Source: Streptomyces sp. AC1-42W (lineage in GTDB: Bacteria; Actinomycetota; Actinomycetes; Streptomycetales; Streptomycetaceae). From it: a stretch of DNA of 64,000 nucleotides. A program made the position numbers and the translations under genes. Within the stretch, counting starts at the first letter, position 1. Every line of letters starts with the position of its first letter. Where the stretch lies: positions 3,100,001-3,164,000 of the forward strand of contig NZ_QKWY01000002.1 in the NCBI RefSeq assembly GCF_003248355.1, written 5' to 3'. Below, piece by piece: positions 43,094 through 51,637 of the stretch. The notes beneath the pieces were generated by a model that was given only the letters and a program-made list of their open reading frames with translations, was not told where the DNA came from and did no database searches.

Positions 43094-43135
43094 GCGCCGG
43101 GGCCGGGCGGGTGCGGACCCGCCCGGCCCCGGCGC
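43094..43135. terminator. Terminator between TetR and membrane-protein genes
   Basis: A perfect 19-bp stem (GCGCCGGGGCCGGGCGGGT and its complement) has the loop GCGG. The genes on both sides converge here. A 19-bp sequence, GCCGTGCCGGCCGTGCTCG, then occurs twice (43147-43165 and 43175-43193). Confidence 0.8.
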
Positions 43136-43195
43136 ATCCGGTGCTCGCCGTGCCGGCCGTGCTCGTGGTGCCTGCCGTGCCGGCCGTGCTCGGCG

Positions 43196-44029
43196 TCAGA
43201 CGCCCGGCGGCACGTGGGACGGGCGGCCCCGGCCACGGGTCAGCGAGTAGCCGAAGACGCCCGCCAGCGCGGCGAGCACCCCGCCGCCCGCCGTCCACAG
43301 CCAGCGGCTGGTCCACCAGCCCGACGACCAGCCGTCCTCCGGCTCCGCGGCCATCGCGGCCGGCCGGGGAGAGGCGTCCGTACCGTCGTCCGACGCCTGC
43401 CCGGCCGCGGAGACGCCGGGCACCAGCGGCTTAGACAGGCTGCCGTCCACATCGACGGAGCCGCCCTGGTCCTTGGAGTCGACCTCCACCTCGGTGCGCA
43501 CCGGCAGACCCAGGTCCGCCTGGGGGAGCCCGACGACCGTGAGACGGACGTAGTAGCTGCCCGGCAGCGGGTCATTGGCCCACGGCTCCGCCAGGGCCCG
43601 GACGGTCCGCAGCACACAGGTCAGCTCGACCGTCGCGGCCTCGGCGGCGGCGGTGCCGGTCTGCTTGCCGTACATGCACGCCTGGCGGCGGCGCAGTCCG
43701 TCGTACACGTCGACCTGCCAGGTCTGCGCCCCGTGCCGGGTGGCGCTCTCGGGCAGGGTGACCTTCGCCTTCACCGTGGCGCGCTGCCCGGCGTCGGCCG
43801 GGAAGACCCAGTACAGGTAGTCGCCGGTGGAGGCGTCGGCGGTGGCGGTCTCGTCCTGCCGGATCGCCGTGGCGGTACGGAAGGTGGTGCCCGCCTCGGT
43901 GGGGCCGGACTCCTCGCCGGACGGGCTCGGGCTCGCCGTCGCGTCGTCGGCGGAGGCGGCCGACGCCCCGGTGAGCAGGGCCAGGCCGGTCAGCAGCGCG
44001 CCCGCGAGCACGCGTCTCGTACGGGACAT
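43196..44029 (-). CDS. Secreted, C-terminally membrane-anchored protein coupled to the VWA gene
   Basis: The 277-residue protein has a signal peptide ending near ASAADDA (residue 28), an extracellular beta-rich region with a Cys pair (RRQACMYGK and VELTCVL), a low-complexity stretch, then a helix (WLWTAGGGVLAALAGVFGYSL) and a basic tail. The ATG at 44029 overlaps the stop of the VWA gene (TGATG), so the two are translated together and probably form a surface complex. I do not recognise a named domain. Confidence 0.78.
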   Translation of the reverse strand: MSRTRRVLAGALLTGLALLTGASAASADDATASPSPSGEESGPTEAGTTFRTATAIRQDETATADASTGDYLYWVFPADAGQRATVKAKVTLPESATRHGAQTWQVDVYDGLRRRQACMYGKQTGTAAAEAATVELTCVLRTVRALAEPWANDPLPGSYYVRLTVVGLPQADLGLPVRTEVEVDSKDQGGSVDVDGSLSKPLVPGVSAAGQASDDGTDASPRPAAMAAEPEDGWSSGWWTSRWLWTAGGGVLAALAGVFGYSLTRGRGRPSHVPPGV

Positions 44030-45294
44030 CAGTTGGTCCTCCAGACAGCGATGCGCCAGCGCGAGATCCAGCCGAAGAGGAGACCCACGATCAGGCCGGT
44101 CAGGGTGAGCAGGCCCAGCAGCCACCAGCCGTGGCCCAGCCCGAAGGCGGCCACGTCCGAGGCCGTGTCGGGGCCGTCCACCAGGTCGACGGTCAGCTCG
44201 ATCGGCATGCCGGGGGAGGTCTTCACCGAGGCGGGCGCCGAGAAGGAGTTGCTGACCTGGAGGCAGACGGTCTCGGGGGTCTGCTCGTCGTCGTCCAGTT
44301 CGGCCTTGGGGTAGCGCAGCCCGGAGGAGATGGCGTCGGTGCGCCCGGTCCCGGACTCGGAGCCCCGGACGATCTCCCGGCCGTGCACGGTCACCGCGCG
44401 CAGCAGCATCCCGTAGTCGTTGTTGACGGCGCGGTCGGCGAAGACGCTGACCGAGGCGCGCAGTTCCTGGCCGGGCAGCACCTCGACCTTGTACCAGCGG
44501 TGCTCGGCGAACTTCTCGCGGTCGGTGTAGAGGCCGGGCTTCAGCTTGGGCGCGTCCGTGCAGCTGTCGGCGCCCTTGGTGGCGACCGGGGTGACGACGG
44601 GCTCCGCCGCGCGGTCCACCAGCTGCTTGACGCGGCTGGAGAGTTCGTCGGTGTGCTGGACGGCCGTGTAGGTGCCGCCGGTGGCCTCGGCGATGCAGGT
44701 CAGCTGCTGGCGGATCTTCGCGTTGGGCACCAGGCCGAGGGTGTCGATGACCAGGTGGATGCCGCGTGCCGCGATGTCGCGGGCGACCTCGCAGGGGTCG
44801 AGCGGGCCGCAGGTGTCCTCGCCGTCGCTGATGAGGACGATCCGGCGGGTGGAGTCGCCGCCCTCCAGGTCGTCGGCGGCGCCGAGCAGCGCGGGGCCGA
44901 TCGGGGTCCAGCCGGTCGGGGCGAGCGTCGCGACGGCGGTCTTCGCCTCGGTGCGGTCCAGCGGGCCGACCGGGTAGAGCTGCCGGGTGTCCTTGCAGCC
45001 CACCTTGCGGTCGTCGCCCGGATAGTCGGCGCCGAGGGTGCGGATGCCGAGCTGCACCTGCTCCGGCACCGCGTCCAGCACCTCGTTGAACGCCTGCTTC
45101 GCCGCGCTCATCCGGGACTTGCCGTCGATGTCGCGGGTCCGCATGGAGCCGCTGACGTCCAGGACCAGCTCGACCTTGGGCGAGGCATTCGTGGGGGTTT
45201 CGTCGGCCGCGGCGGGCAGCGCCGTGCCGAGCCCGGCGGTCAGGGTGGCGAGCAGAATGCCCACCCCGACCGTCAGCCTTCTTCTTATGATCAT
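44029..45294 (-). CDS. Membrane-anchored von Willebrand factor A domain protein
   Basis: The 421-residue protein has a signal peptide (to about residue 31), a VWA domain with the metal site DVSGSM (about D46) and VLISDGEDTCGP. An extracellular region with one further Cys pair follows, then a C-terminal helix (GHGWWLLGLLTLTGLIVGLLFGWI) and a short cytoplasmic end. VWA domains bind protein partners through Mg. The partner is probably the coupled downstream gene product. Function is unknown. Confidence 0.88.
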   Translation of the reverse strand: MIIRRRLTVGVGILLATLTAGLGTALPAAADETPTNASPKVELVLDVSGSMRTRDIDGKSRMSAAKQAFNEVLDAVPEQVQLGIRTLGADYPGDDRKVGCKDTRQLYPVGPLDRTEAKTAVATLAPTGWTPIGPALLGAADDLEGGDSTRRIVLISDGEDTCGPLDPCEVARDIAARGIHLVIDTLGLVPNAKIRQQLTCIAEATGGTYTAVQHTDELSSRVKQLVDRAAEPVVTPVATKGADSCTDAPKLKPGLYTDREKFAEHRWYKVEVLPGQELRASVSVFADRAVNNDYGMLLRAVTVHGREIVRGSESGTGRTDAISSGLRYPKAELDDDEQTPETVCLQVSNSFSAPASVKTSPGMPIELTVDLVDGPDTASDVAAFGLGHGWWLLGLLTLTGLIVGLLFGWISRWRIAVWRTN

Positions 45295-45413
45295 CGCCGG
45301 ATAGTAGTGAACATCAGTTCGCTAACCAAAACGGCTGGTTGGCGCCCCGGCCCGGAACGGCCGGCGGCCGCCGTACGCGCTCCCGCCCGCGCACGGCGGC
45401 CCATGACGGCCGG

Positions 45414-46904
45414 TCAGCCGGTACGGTCCCCGCCGAGCAGCGGCCCGGCCGCCCGCTCCAGCACGGAGCCGATCCGGTCCCACGCCGTCAGATCCCGCTC
45501 CACGGCCTCCAGCAGGAGATCCGCGCCGGTGTCCCAGCCCGCCGCGACCGCCACCGCGTCCGCGCCGGTGGCCGCCGACGCCGCGAGCGCCGCGGCCCCG
45601 AGCGCCACCAGCTCCCCGGCACCCGGCACGATCACCGGCTGCCCGGAGAGCCGCCGTACGGTCTCCACCCAGACGCGGCCCTGTGCGCCGCCGCCGATCA
45701 GCCGCAGCGGCCGGCCCGCCACCTCCGGATCGGCCGGGTCGAGCCCGCAGGCCCGCAGCAGCTCGTCGAGCGCCCGCAGCACGGTCACCACCGCGCCCTC
45801 GTAGGCGGCCCCGAGCAGTTGCCGCGGGGTGGTGTCGTGCCGCAGCCCGGTGAGGAGACCGGCGGCGGTGGGCAGGTCCGGGGTGCGCTCGCCGTCCAGG
45901 TAGGGCAGCAGCACCGCCTCGCCGCCCGGCTCCGCGTCGTCGCGGTCCAGGCCGAGCAGGGCGGCGACCTTGTCCACGGCGAGCGTGCAGTTCAGGGTGC
46001 AGGCCAGCGGCAGATACGTACCGTCCGCCGCCGCGAACCCGGAGAGCGCGGCGGAGGCCGGGCGGGTCCGGGACGCGGCGAAGACCGTGCCCGAGGTGCC
46101 CAGGCTCAGCACCGGGTGGTCCAGCAGCCCGGCCCCGCCCAGGCCGAGCCCCACGGCGGCGCTCATGTTGTCCCCGGTGCCCGCCGCGACCGCGATCCCG
46201 GCGGGCAGCCCGAGCGCATCGGCGGCCCGCTCCGTCAGCTCGCCGACGCGGGCCGCGCCGCTCGGCGCCACCTCGGGCAGCAGCGCCGCGTCCAGCCCGA
46301 TCAGCTCCAGCAGCCCGGGGTCGTAGGCGCCGGTCGCGGTGGAGTACCAGCAGGTGCCGGAGGCGTCGCCCGGGTCGGTGACGGCCCGGCCGGAGAGCCG
46401 CTCGGTCAGGAAGTCGTGGGGCAGGCGCACGGCGGCGGTCGCCCGCGCGGTCTCCGGCTCGTTCTCCCGCAGCCACTGCCACTTCGACGCGGTCATCGCG
46501 GCCACCGGGACGGACCCGGTGCGCGCCGTCCAGGCGTCGGCGCCGCCGAGCGCGGCGGTCAGGGCGGCGGCCTGCGGGGCGGACCGGGTGTCGTTCCACA
46601 GCAGGGCCGGGCGCAGCGGGCGGCCCCGCGCGTCCAGGACGACCAGGCCGTGCTGCTGGCCCGCGACCGCGATGCCCACCACATCGGCCGGGGCGGCACC
46701 GGACTCCTTCAGCCCGGCGGCGACCGCGTCGCACAGGGCCCGCCACCAGACCTCGGGGTCGCTCTCGCGCGCCCCGCCCTCGCCGGTGACCACGTGCGGG
46801 GCGCGGCCGACGGCGAGCAGCCGGCCGGTGGCGGTGTCGACGAACGCCGCCTTGGTGGACTGGGTGGAGCTGTCCACGCCGATGACGACGGTATGCGGCG
46901 GCAT
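45414..46904 (-). CDS. xylB: Xylulokinase
   Basis: The 496-residue FGGY-family kinase phosphorylates D-xylulose to xylulose 5-phosphate. Visible motifs are GVDSSTQSTKAAFVD (phosphate-1), GIAVAGQQHGLVVLD, ALLWNDTRSAPQ, LSLGTSGTVFAAS and LRLIGGGAQGRVWVE. I use ATG 46904, with GAGG six bases upstream, rather than the ATG four codons earlier. It is divergent from xylA, so the two share a control region. Confidence 0.93.
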   Translation of the reverse strand: MPPHTVVIGVDSSTQSTKAAFVDTATGRLLAVGRAPHVVTGEGGARESDPEVWWRALCDAVAAGLKESGAAPADVVGIAVAGQQHGLVVLDARGRPLRPALLWNDTRSAPQAAALTAALGGADAWTARTGSVPVAAMTASKWQWLRENEPETARATAAVRLPHDFLTERLSGRAVTDPGDASGTCWYSTATGAYDPGLLELIGLDAALLPEVAPSGAARVGELTERAADALGLPAGIAVAAGTGDNMSAAVGLGLGGAGLLDHPVLSLGTSGTVFAASRTRPASAALSGFAAADGTYLPLACTLNCTLAVDKVAALLGLDRDDAEPGGEAVLLPYLDGERTPDLPTAAGLLTGLRHDTTPRQLLGAAYEGAVVTVLRALDELLRACGLDPADPEVAGRPLRLIGGGAQGRVWVETVRRLSGQPVIVPGAGELVALGAAALAASAATGADAVAVAAGWDTGADLLLEAVERDLTAWDRIGSVLERAAGPLLGGDRTG

Positions 46905-47133
46905 GGCTGACCTCATTCACTGGCGTATTTGATCGTGTGGAAAACAAATTACGTGATCGAACCGCTCCGGAACAGGGGAGGTTCCTCCTTCGTGCCCGGT
47001 GTGCGGGATGGTTCCGGGTCTCGGGGCTTTACGTCGCACGGGCTGTCCGTGCATGATTAGTCATGACAGTGAACAAATTGAGGTTCGGCCGCCCGACCGG
47101 CTGCGGACCCCTGGCCCCGAAGGCGGCACCACC
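46905..47133. promoter_or_regulatory. xylB-xylA divergent control region
   Basis: This 229-bp spacer is the AT-richest part of the area. AACAAATT occurs twice in the same orientation, at 46943-46950 (GGAAAACAAATTACG) and 47072-47079 (AGTGAACAAATTGAG), one near each gene. They are candidates for repressor or sigma-factor sites. The ROK-family regulator encoded after xylA is the likely controller. Confidence 0.5.
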
Positions 47134-48303
47134 ATGACGGAACGCTTCGCACCGACCCCCGAGGACAAGTTCACCTTCGGTCTGTGGACCGTGGGCTGGC
47201 AGGGCCGCGACCCCTTCGGCGACGCCACGCGCACCGCGATCGACCCGGTCGACTCCGTCAAGCGCCTCGCCGAGCTCGGCGCGTACGGCGTGACCTTCCA
47301 CGACGACGACCTGATCCCGTTCGGCTCCTCGGACACCGAGCGCGAGGCCGTCGTCAAGCGCTTCCGCCAGGCGCTCGACACGGCCGGACTGGACGTCCCC
47401 ATGGCCACGACCAACCTCTTCACGCACCCCGTCTTCAAGGACGGCGCGTTCACCGCCAACGACCGGGACGTCCGCCGCTACGCCCTGCGCAAGACCATGC
47501 GCAACATCGACCTCGCCGTCGAGCTGGGCGCCACCACCTATGTCGCCTGGGGCGGCCGGGAAGGCTCCGAGTCCGGCGCCGCCAAGGACGTCCGGGTCGC
47601 GCTCGACCGCATGAAGGAGGCGTTCGACCTGCTGGGCGACTACGTCACCGAGCAGGGCTACGACCTGAAGTTCGCCATCGAGCCCAAGCCCAACGAGCCG
47701 CGCGGCGACATCCTCCTGCCCACCATCGGCCACGCCCTCGCCTTCATCGAGCGCCTGGAGCGCCCCGAGCTGGTCGGCGTCAACCCGGAGGTCGGGCACG
47801 AGCAGATGGCCGGCCTCAACTTCCCGCACGGCATCGCGCAGGCCCTGTGGGCGGGCAAGCTCTTCCACATCGACCTCAACGGCCAGTCCGGCATCAAGTA
47901 CGACCAGGACCTGCGCTTCGGCGCCGGCGACCTGCGCCAGGCGTTCTGGCTGGTCGACCTGCTGGAGAGCTCCGACTACACCGGCCCGCGCCACTTCGAC
48001 TTCAAGCCGCCGCGCACCGAGGACTACGACGGCGTCTGGGCCTCCGCCGCCGGCTGCATGCGCAACTACCTCATCCTCAAGGAGCGCGCCGCCGCCTTCC
48101 GCGCCGACCCGGCCGTCCGGGACGCCCTGCGCGCCGCCCGCCTCGACGAGCTGGCGCAGCGCACCGCCGAGGACGGCGTGGCCGGCCTGCTCGCCGACCG
48201 CTCCGCCTTCGAGGAGTTCGACGTGGACGCGGCCGCCGCGCGCGGCATGGCGTTCGAGGTCCTGGACCAGCTCGCGATGGACCACCTGCTCGGCGTCCGC
48301 TGA
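47134..48303 (+). CDS. xylA: Xylose isomerase
   Basis: The 389-residue enzyme interconverts D-xylose and D-xylulose and matches the class I Streptomyces enzymes in length. Active-site segments are GVTFHDDDLIPFGS (catalytic His), YVAWGGREGSES, FAIEPKPNEPRGD (metal-binding Glu), NPEVGHEQMAGLNF (Glu and His) and FHIDLNGQSGIKYDQD (Asp cluster). The ATG at 47134 gives the standard start. A perfect terminator follows. Confidence 0.97.
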   Translation: MTERFAPTPEDKFTFGLWTVGWQGRDPFGDATRTAIDPVDSVKRLAELGAYGVTFHDDDLIPFGSSDTEREAVVKRFRQALDTAGLDVPMATTNLFTHPVFKDGAFTANDRDVRRYALRKTMRNIDLAVELGATTYVAWGGREGSESGAAKDVRVALDRMKEAFDLLGDYVTEQGYDLKFAIEPKPNEPRGDILLPTIGHALAFIERLERPELVGVNPEVGHEQMAGLNFPHGIAQALWAGKLFHIDLNGQSGIKYDQDLRFGAGDLRQAFWLVDLLESSDYTGPRHFDFKPPRTEDYDGVWASAAGCMRNYLILKERAAAFRADPAVRDALRAARLDELAQRTAEDGVAGLLADRSAFEEFDVDAAAARGMAFEVLDQLAMDHLLGVR

Positions 48304-48322
48304 CCCGGCGGCGCACCGGGGC

Positions 48323-48353
48323 AGGGGGCGGACGCACGACGCGTCCGCCCCCT
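48323..48353. terminator. Terminator between convergent xylA and ROK-regulator genes
   Basis: A perfect 13-bp stem (AGGGGGCGGACGC and its complement) has the loop ACGAC and ends in CCCGTGTTCC. Confidence 0.85.
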
Positions 48354-48370
48354 CCCGTGTTCCCCAGCTC

Positions 48371-49609
48371 TCAGGCCATCGCCGGACGCGCGTACGCCAC
48401 CGGGTCGGCCAGCACGTCCGTCATCACCAGCGCCGCCGCGCCCCGCGCCGCGTCCCCCGCCACCGACGACGCGCGCAGCCGGCCCCCGCCGGGCGACCAG
48501 AGCCCGGACACCACCCGGCCCAGCTCCTCACCGGCGGGCGGCGACAGCCACGGCATCAGGTTCCGGTAGATCCCGCCGAGCACCACCGCGTCCGGGTCCA
48601 GCAGATTGACCGCCCCCGACAGCACCCGGCCCAGCATCCGGCCGGCCTCCGAAACCGCCGCGACGGCCCGCTCGTCGCCCGCCCGGACCCGCTTCTCCAG
48701 CTCCGTGACCGCCAGACCGCCGGCCCCGTCGATCCCGGCCGCCCGCAGCAGCGCCGCCTGTCCCGCGTACTGCTCCAGGCAGCCGCGCGAACCGCACCGG
48801 CACCGGGGCCCCCGGGCGTCCACCACGACGTGCCCGATCTCACCCGCGAAGCCGTGCGCCCCGCGCAGCAGCTCGCCGTCGATGACGACCGCGCCGCCGA
48901 CACCGATCTCGCCCGTCAGGTACAGGAAGGTGCGGATGCGCTCCAGGCCGCCGAACCACAGCTCGGCCAGGGCCGCCAGATTCGCCTCGTTCTCCGAGCG
49001 GACCGGCAGCGCCGGGTGGCCCGGATGCTCGGCGGTCAGCGCGGCGGCGAACAGCTCCTCGGCCGGCACCTGGTTCCAGCCCAGGTTCGGCGCCTGGCGG
49101 ACCGCGCCCCCGGAGACCAGGCCCGGCAGTGCCAGGGCCACACCGACCGGGTACAGCTCCTGCTCCCGAGCCGAGTCCAGGGTGCGCGCGGCGATCCGGG
49201 CCGCCCGCGCCAGCACCTCGGCGGGCGGGGTGCCCCGGTTGTCCAGGTGTTCGGTGAGCCGGACCCGGCCGGTGCCGGCCAGGTCCACGACGCACACCGA
49301 GACGTAGTCGATGTTGACCTCGACCCCGAGCCCGGCCGGTCCGGTGCGGGCCGTCTTCAGCGCGGTGCCGGGACGGCCGGCCTGACCGCTGAACGTCTTG
49401 CCGGACTCGGTCAGGAAGCCGCTCTCCAGCAGCTGCTCGACCAGCGAGGACACGGCGGCACGGGTCAGCCCCACGCGTGCGGCGACCCCGGCCCGGGTCG
49501 CCTCCCCCTCGCCCTCGTCGCGGACGGCCCGCAGCACGAGGCTCAGATTGCTGCGCCGGACGGTGTCCTTGTCGGCCTTGGGCCCCAGCGGTGTGAGGTT
49601 GCTCTTCAT
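48371..49609 (-). CDS. ROK-family regulator, probable xylose repressor
   Basis: The 412-residue protein has an N-terminal winged helix (TVRRSNLSLVLRAV; RVGLTRAAVSSLVEQLLESG) and a ROK sugar-kinase-like domain with GLGVEVNIDY, GEIGHVVVDARGP and the zinc motif CRCGSRGCLEQYAG. ROK repressors with this layout control xylose genes in many bacteria, and position next to xylA supports this. The ATG is at 49609. A palindrome at 49633 suggests autoregulation. Confidence 0.88.
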   Translation of the reverse strand: MKSNLTPLGPKADKDTVRRSNLSLVLRAVRDEGEGEATRAGVAARVGLTRAAVSSLVEQLLESGFLTESGKTFSGQAGRPGTALKTARTGPAGLGVEVNIDYVSVCVVDLAGTGRVRLTEHLDNRGTPPAEVLARAARIAARTLDSAREQELYPVGVALALPGLVSGGAVRQAPNLGWNQVPAEELFAAALTAEHPGHPALPVRSENEANLAALAELWFGGLERIRTFLYLTGEIGVGGAVVIDGELLRGAHGFAGEIGHVVVDARGPRCRCGSRGCLEQYAGQAALLRAAGIDGAGGLAVTELEKRVRAGDERAVAAVSEAGRMLGRVLSGAVNLLDPDAVVLGGIYRNLMPWLSPPAGEELGRVVSGLWSPGGGRLRASSVAGDAARGAAALVMTDVLADPVAYARPAMA

Positions 49610-49632
49610 ATCGGTCCCGAGCCTATGCGATT

Positions 49633-49648
49633 CCGTACGTCAGTACGG
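49633..49648. promoter_or_regulatory. Palindrome upstream of the ROK-regulator gene
   Basis: CCGTAC-GTCA-GTACGG is a perfect inverted repeat centred 31 bp before the regulator start. It could be its own operator. No identical copy is visible in the xylA-xylB spacer. Confidence 0.45.
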
Positions 49649-49662
49649 TCCTGATCCGGGCA

Positions 49663-49694
49663 GACCGGGCCCCGCCGTGCGACGGGGCCCGGTC
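49663..49694. terminator. Terminator after the DUF305 gene
   Basis: A 12-bp stem (GACCGGGCCCCG and its complement) has an 8-base loop, just outside the end of the leftward DUF305 gene at 49700. Confidence 0.75.
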
Positions 49695-49699
49695 CCGTC

Positions 49700-50350
49700 T
49701 CAGGAGGCGGACGCCCCCCGCTCCTTGAGCATGTCCGCCATGAGGGCGATCTCCGACTGCTGGCCCCGGACCATGCCGTCGGCCAGGTTCCGGATCTCCT
49801 CGGTCCCCGCCGACGAGGCCGCCGCGGCGGCCATGTCGGCACCGGCCTTGTGGTGGGCGGTCATCAGCCGGAGGAAGAGCACCTCCGCCTTTCTGCCCTC
49901 GGCCTTGCGCAGGGCGTCCAGCTGGGCGTCGGTCGCCATGCCGGGCATCAGCGCCCCGTCACCGCCGGGGGTGAAGGTGTGCCCCATCCACGCCATCGGC
50001 GCTCCGGGGGAACTCTTGGCCCGCCCCCACATCTCCAGCCACCCGAGCAGCATGCCGCGCTGGTTGGCCTGGGTGTTGATGATGTCGAACGCGAGCCGGC
50101 GCACCGCCTCGTCCGAGGTGCGGTCCCGGACGATGAACGACATCTCGACCGCCTGCTGGTGGTGGACCGCCATGTCGCGCGCGAACCCCACATCGGCCGA
50201 GGACTCCGCCGGTGCGGACGCCGCGGCGGACGCGGCGGGCGCCGACGTCGAGGGCCGGGCGAGCGTCAGCGCGATCAGCACCAGCGCCAGCAGCAGTACG
50301 GCACCGCCGGCCAGCAGCAGGGGCCGCGAGGTGCGGGGGGCGGACGTCAC
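49700..50350 (-). CDS. DUF305 domain protein, membrane-anchored
   Basis: The 216-residue protein has an N-terminal helix (residues 11-31) that acts as anchor or uncleaved signal, an Ala/Ser linker and a DUF305 domain. The His-rich ferritin-like motifs are GFARDMAVHHQQAVEMS and LRLMTAHHKAGADM. DUF305 proteins are exported and sometimes linked to metal handling; the role here is unknown. The GTG start overlaps the stop of the DUF3105 gene by GTGA, so the pair is translated together. Confidence 0.9.
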   Translation of the reverse strand: MTSAPRTSRPLLLAGGAVLLLALVLIALTLARPSTSAPAASAAASAPAESSADVGFARDMAVHHQQAVEMSFIVRDRTSDEAVRRLAFDIINTQANQRGMLLGWLEMWGRAKSSPGAPMAWMGHTFTPGGDGALMPGMATDAQLDALRKAEGRKAEVLFLRLMTAHHKAGADMAAAAASSAGTEEIRNLADGMVRGQQSEIALMADMLKERGASAS

Positions 50351-50997
50351 TTGGCGATCCCTCCCGTGCAGGCGGCGCCCGGCTCGGGGGTCTGCGCGCC
50401 CTGCACGTACTTGGTGAAGAACTGCGCCACCCGCGGGTCGTCGGCGCTCTTGACGGTGAGCTGCTTGCCCCAGGCGCTGAGCATCAGCGGCGCCGCCTGG
50501 TCCTCGATCGGGCTCATCAGGGAGTAGGGCGTGGACGCGACCCGCTCGTTCAGCTTCTTCACATCGGCGGGCTTCGCCTTGCCGGTGTACGTCACCCAGA
50601 CCGCGCCGTGCTCCAGCGAGTGGACGGCGTTCTCCTTCGGTATCGCCTCGGTGTACACATCACCGTTGCAGTTCATCCACACCGGGTTGTGGTCGCCGCC
50701 GACCGGCGGGTTCATCGGGTAGTCGACGGTCTTCTCGACATGGTTCTGGGTGAGCTCGTCCCAGGTCTTCTCGCCGTCCACGTCCGACGTCATCACGGCG
50801 GCCTCCTCCTTGTCCTGCTCGTCGGCGGCGTTCATCAGATAGCCGCCGCCGGCGACGAGGCCGGCGACCGCCAGGACGCTGACCGCGATGGTGAGGATGC
50901 GGGCGCGGCGCTCCCGGGTGCGCTCCTGGCGGCGGGCCTCCTCCAGCTTGGCGCGGCGGGCGGCGGCGTTGTTCTTCTTGTTCTCGGCGGAAGCCAT
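50347..50997 (-). CDS. DUF3105 domain protein, membrane-anchored
   Basis: The 216-residue protein has a charged cytoplasmic N-terminus (KKNNAAARRAKLEEARRQER), one helix (about residues 35-56) and an outer DUF3105 domain with YPMNPPVGGDHNPVWMNCNG and ENAVHSLEHGAVWVTY. The function is unknown. It is the first gene of a two-gene operon with the DUF305 gene, a common actinobacterial pairing. Confidence 0.9.
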   Translation of the reverse strand: MASAENKKNNAAARRAKLEEARRQERTRERRARILTIAVSVLAVAGLVAGGGYLMNAADEQDKEEAAVMTSDVDGEKTWDELTQNHVEKTVDYPMNPPVGGDHNPVWMNCNGDVYTEAIPKENAVHSLEHGAVWVTYTGKAKPADVKKLNERVASTPYSLMSPIEDQAAPLMLSAWGKQLTVKSADDPRVAQFFTKYVQGAQTPEPGAACTGGIAK

Positions 50998-51010
50998 GAC
51001 AGGGTCCTTC

Positions 51011-51110
51011 GGTTCAGCGGATCGGTGGGGGCACTGCGTACGGCACGAGGGGAGCCGCCGCCCCGGAAACGGGTACGGGAGATCCCCGGCCGTCCTAGAT
51101 CCGCTGAACC
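51011..51110. repeat. Long-range inverted repeat (13-bp arms, 74-bp spacer)
   Basis: GGTTCAGCGGATC at 51011-51023 is perfectly complementary to GATCCGCTGAACC at 51098-51110. The spacer holds the DUF3105 5' leader and the end of the small gene at 51095. RNA across it could fold into a long hairpin. Role unknown. Confidence 0.6.
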
Positions 51111-51511
51111 TGAAGGCGTAGGGGGTCCACCTCGCCGACCGCGTCGTTCGAGGGGCCCCGGATGGACCGGCCGCCGGTCAGCGGCTGGGCCGGAAGCGTC
51201 GCCACGGCGGCCGAGGGCACCCCTGCCGGGGCCGGCTGGCCGGGCAGCAGGACGGGCGCCGTGTGCTCCGAGGTGCCGCGGCAGGAGTCGCCCACGCCCC
51301 GGCCGCCGGGGGAGTCGGCCACCACGGCGCGCACCCCGGAGAAGTCCGCCGGCGCGGCGGCCGACCAGACCCTGGGCTCGGGGCCCGGGTGATGCCGGCC
51401 GGACTGCGGGGAGCAGCAGGCGGCGAGGGCCACCAGGATGAACAGCCAGGCGAGCGCGGCCGGCGCACCGGTGCCGCGCAGCCCCTTCGCTCCCGCGCTC
51501 AGCCTGCTCAT
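51095..51511 (-). CDS. Hypothetical small exported protein
   Basis: From ATG 51511 the product has 138 residues: a basic start (MSRLSAGAKGLRG), a hydrophobic segment (LAWLFILVALAACC) with two cysteines that could be a lipobox, and a Pro/Gly/Ser-rich remainder without a recognisable domain. The TAG stop lies next to one arm of the long inverted repeat. Other open frames overlap it, so it may not be real. Confidence 0.45.
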   Translation of the reverse strand: MSRLSAGAKGLRGTGAPAALAWLFILVALAACCSPQSGRHHPGPEPRVWSAAAPADFSGVRAVVADSPGGRGVGDSCRGTSEHTAPVLLPGQPAPAGVPSAAVATLPAQPLTGGRSIRGPSNDAVGEVDPLRLQVQRI

Positions 51512-51637
51512 GCCGCACATCGTACGTGGCGCGTTGAACTTTCAAGCAGTGCGGGAGGGGACGGGTGCGGGGCCGGTGAACCTGTGGATCGACGGACGGG
51601 AGGTGCGATTTCGGCCATGGCGAGATAGTGCGCCCCG

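Noticed and set aside
45319..45342. Inverted repeat AACCA...TGGTT upstream of the VWA gene as an operator
   Set aside because: Only five bases per arm with a seven-base spacer; too weak to support.
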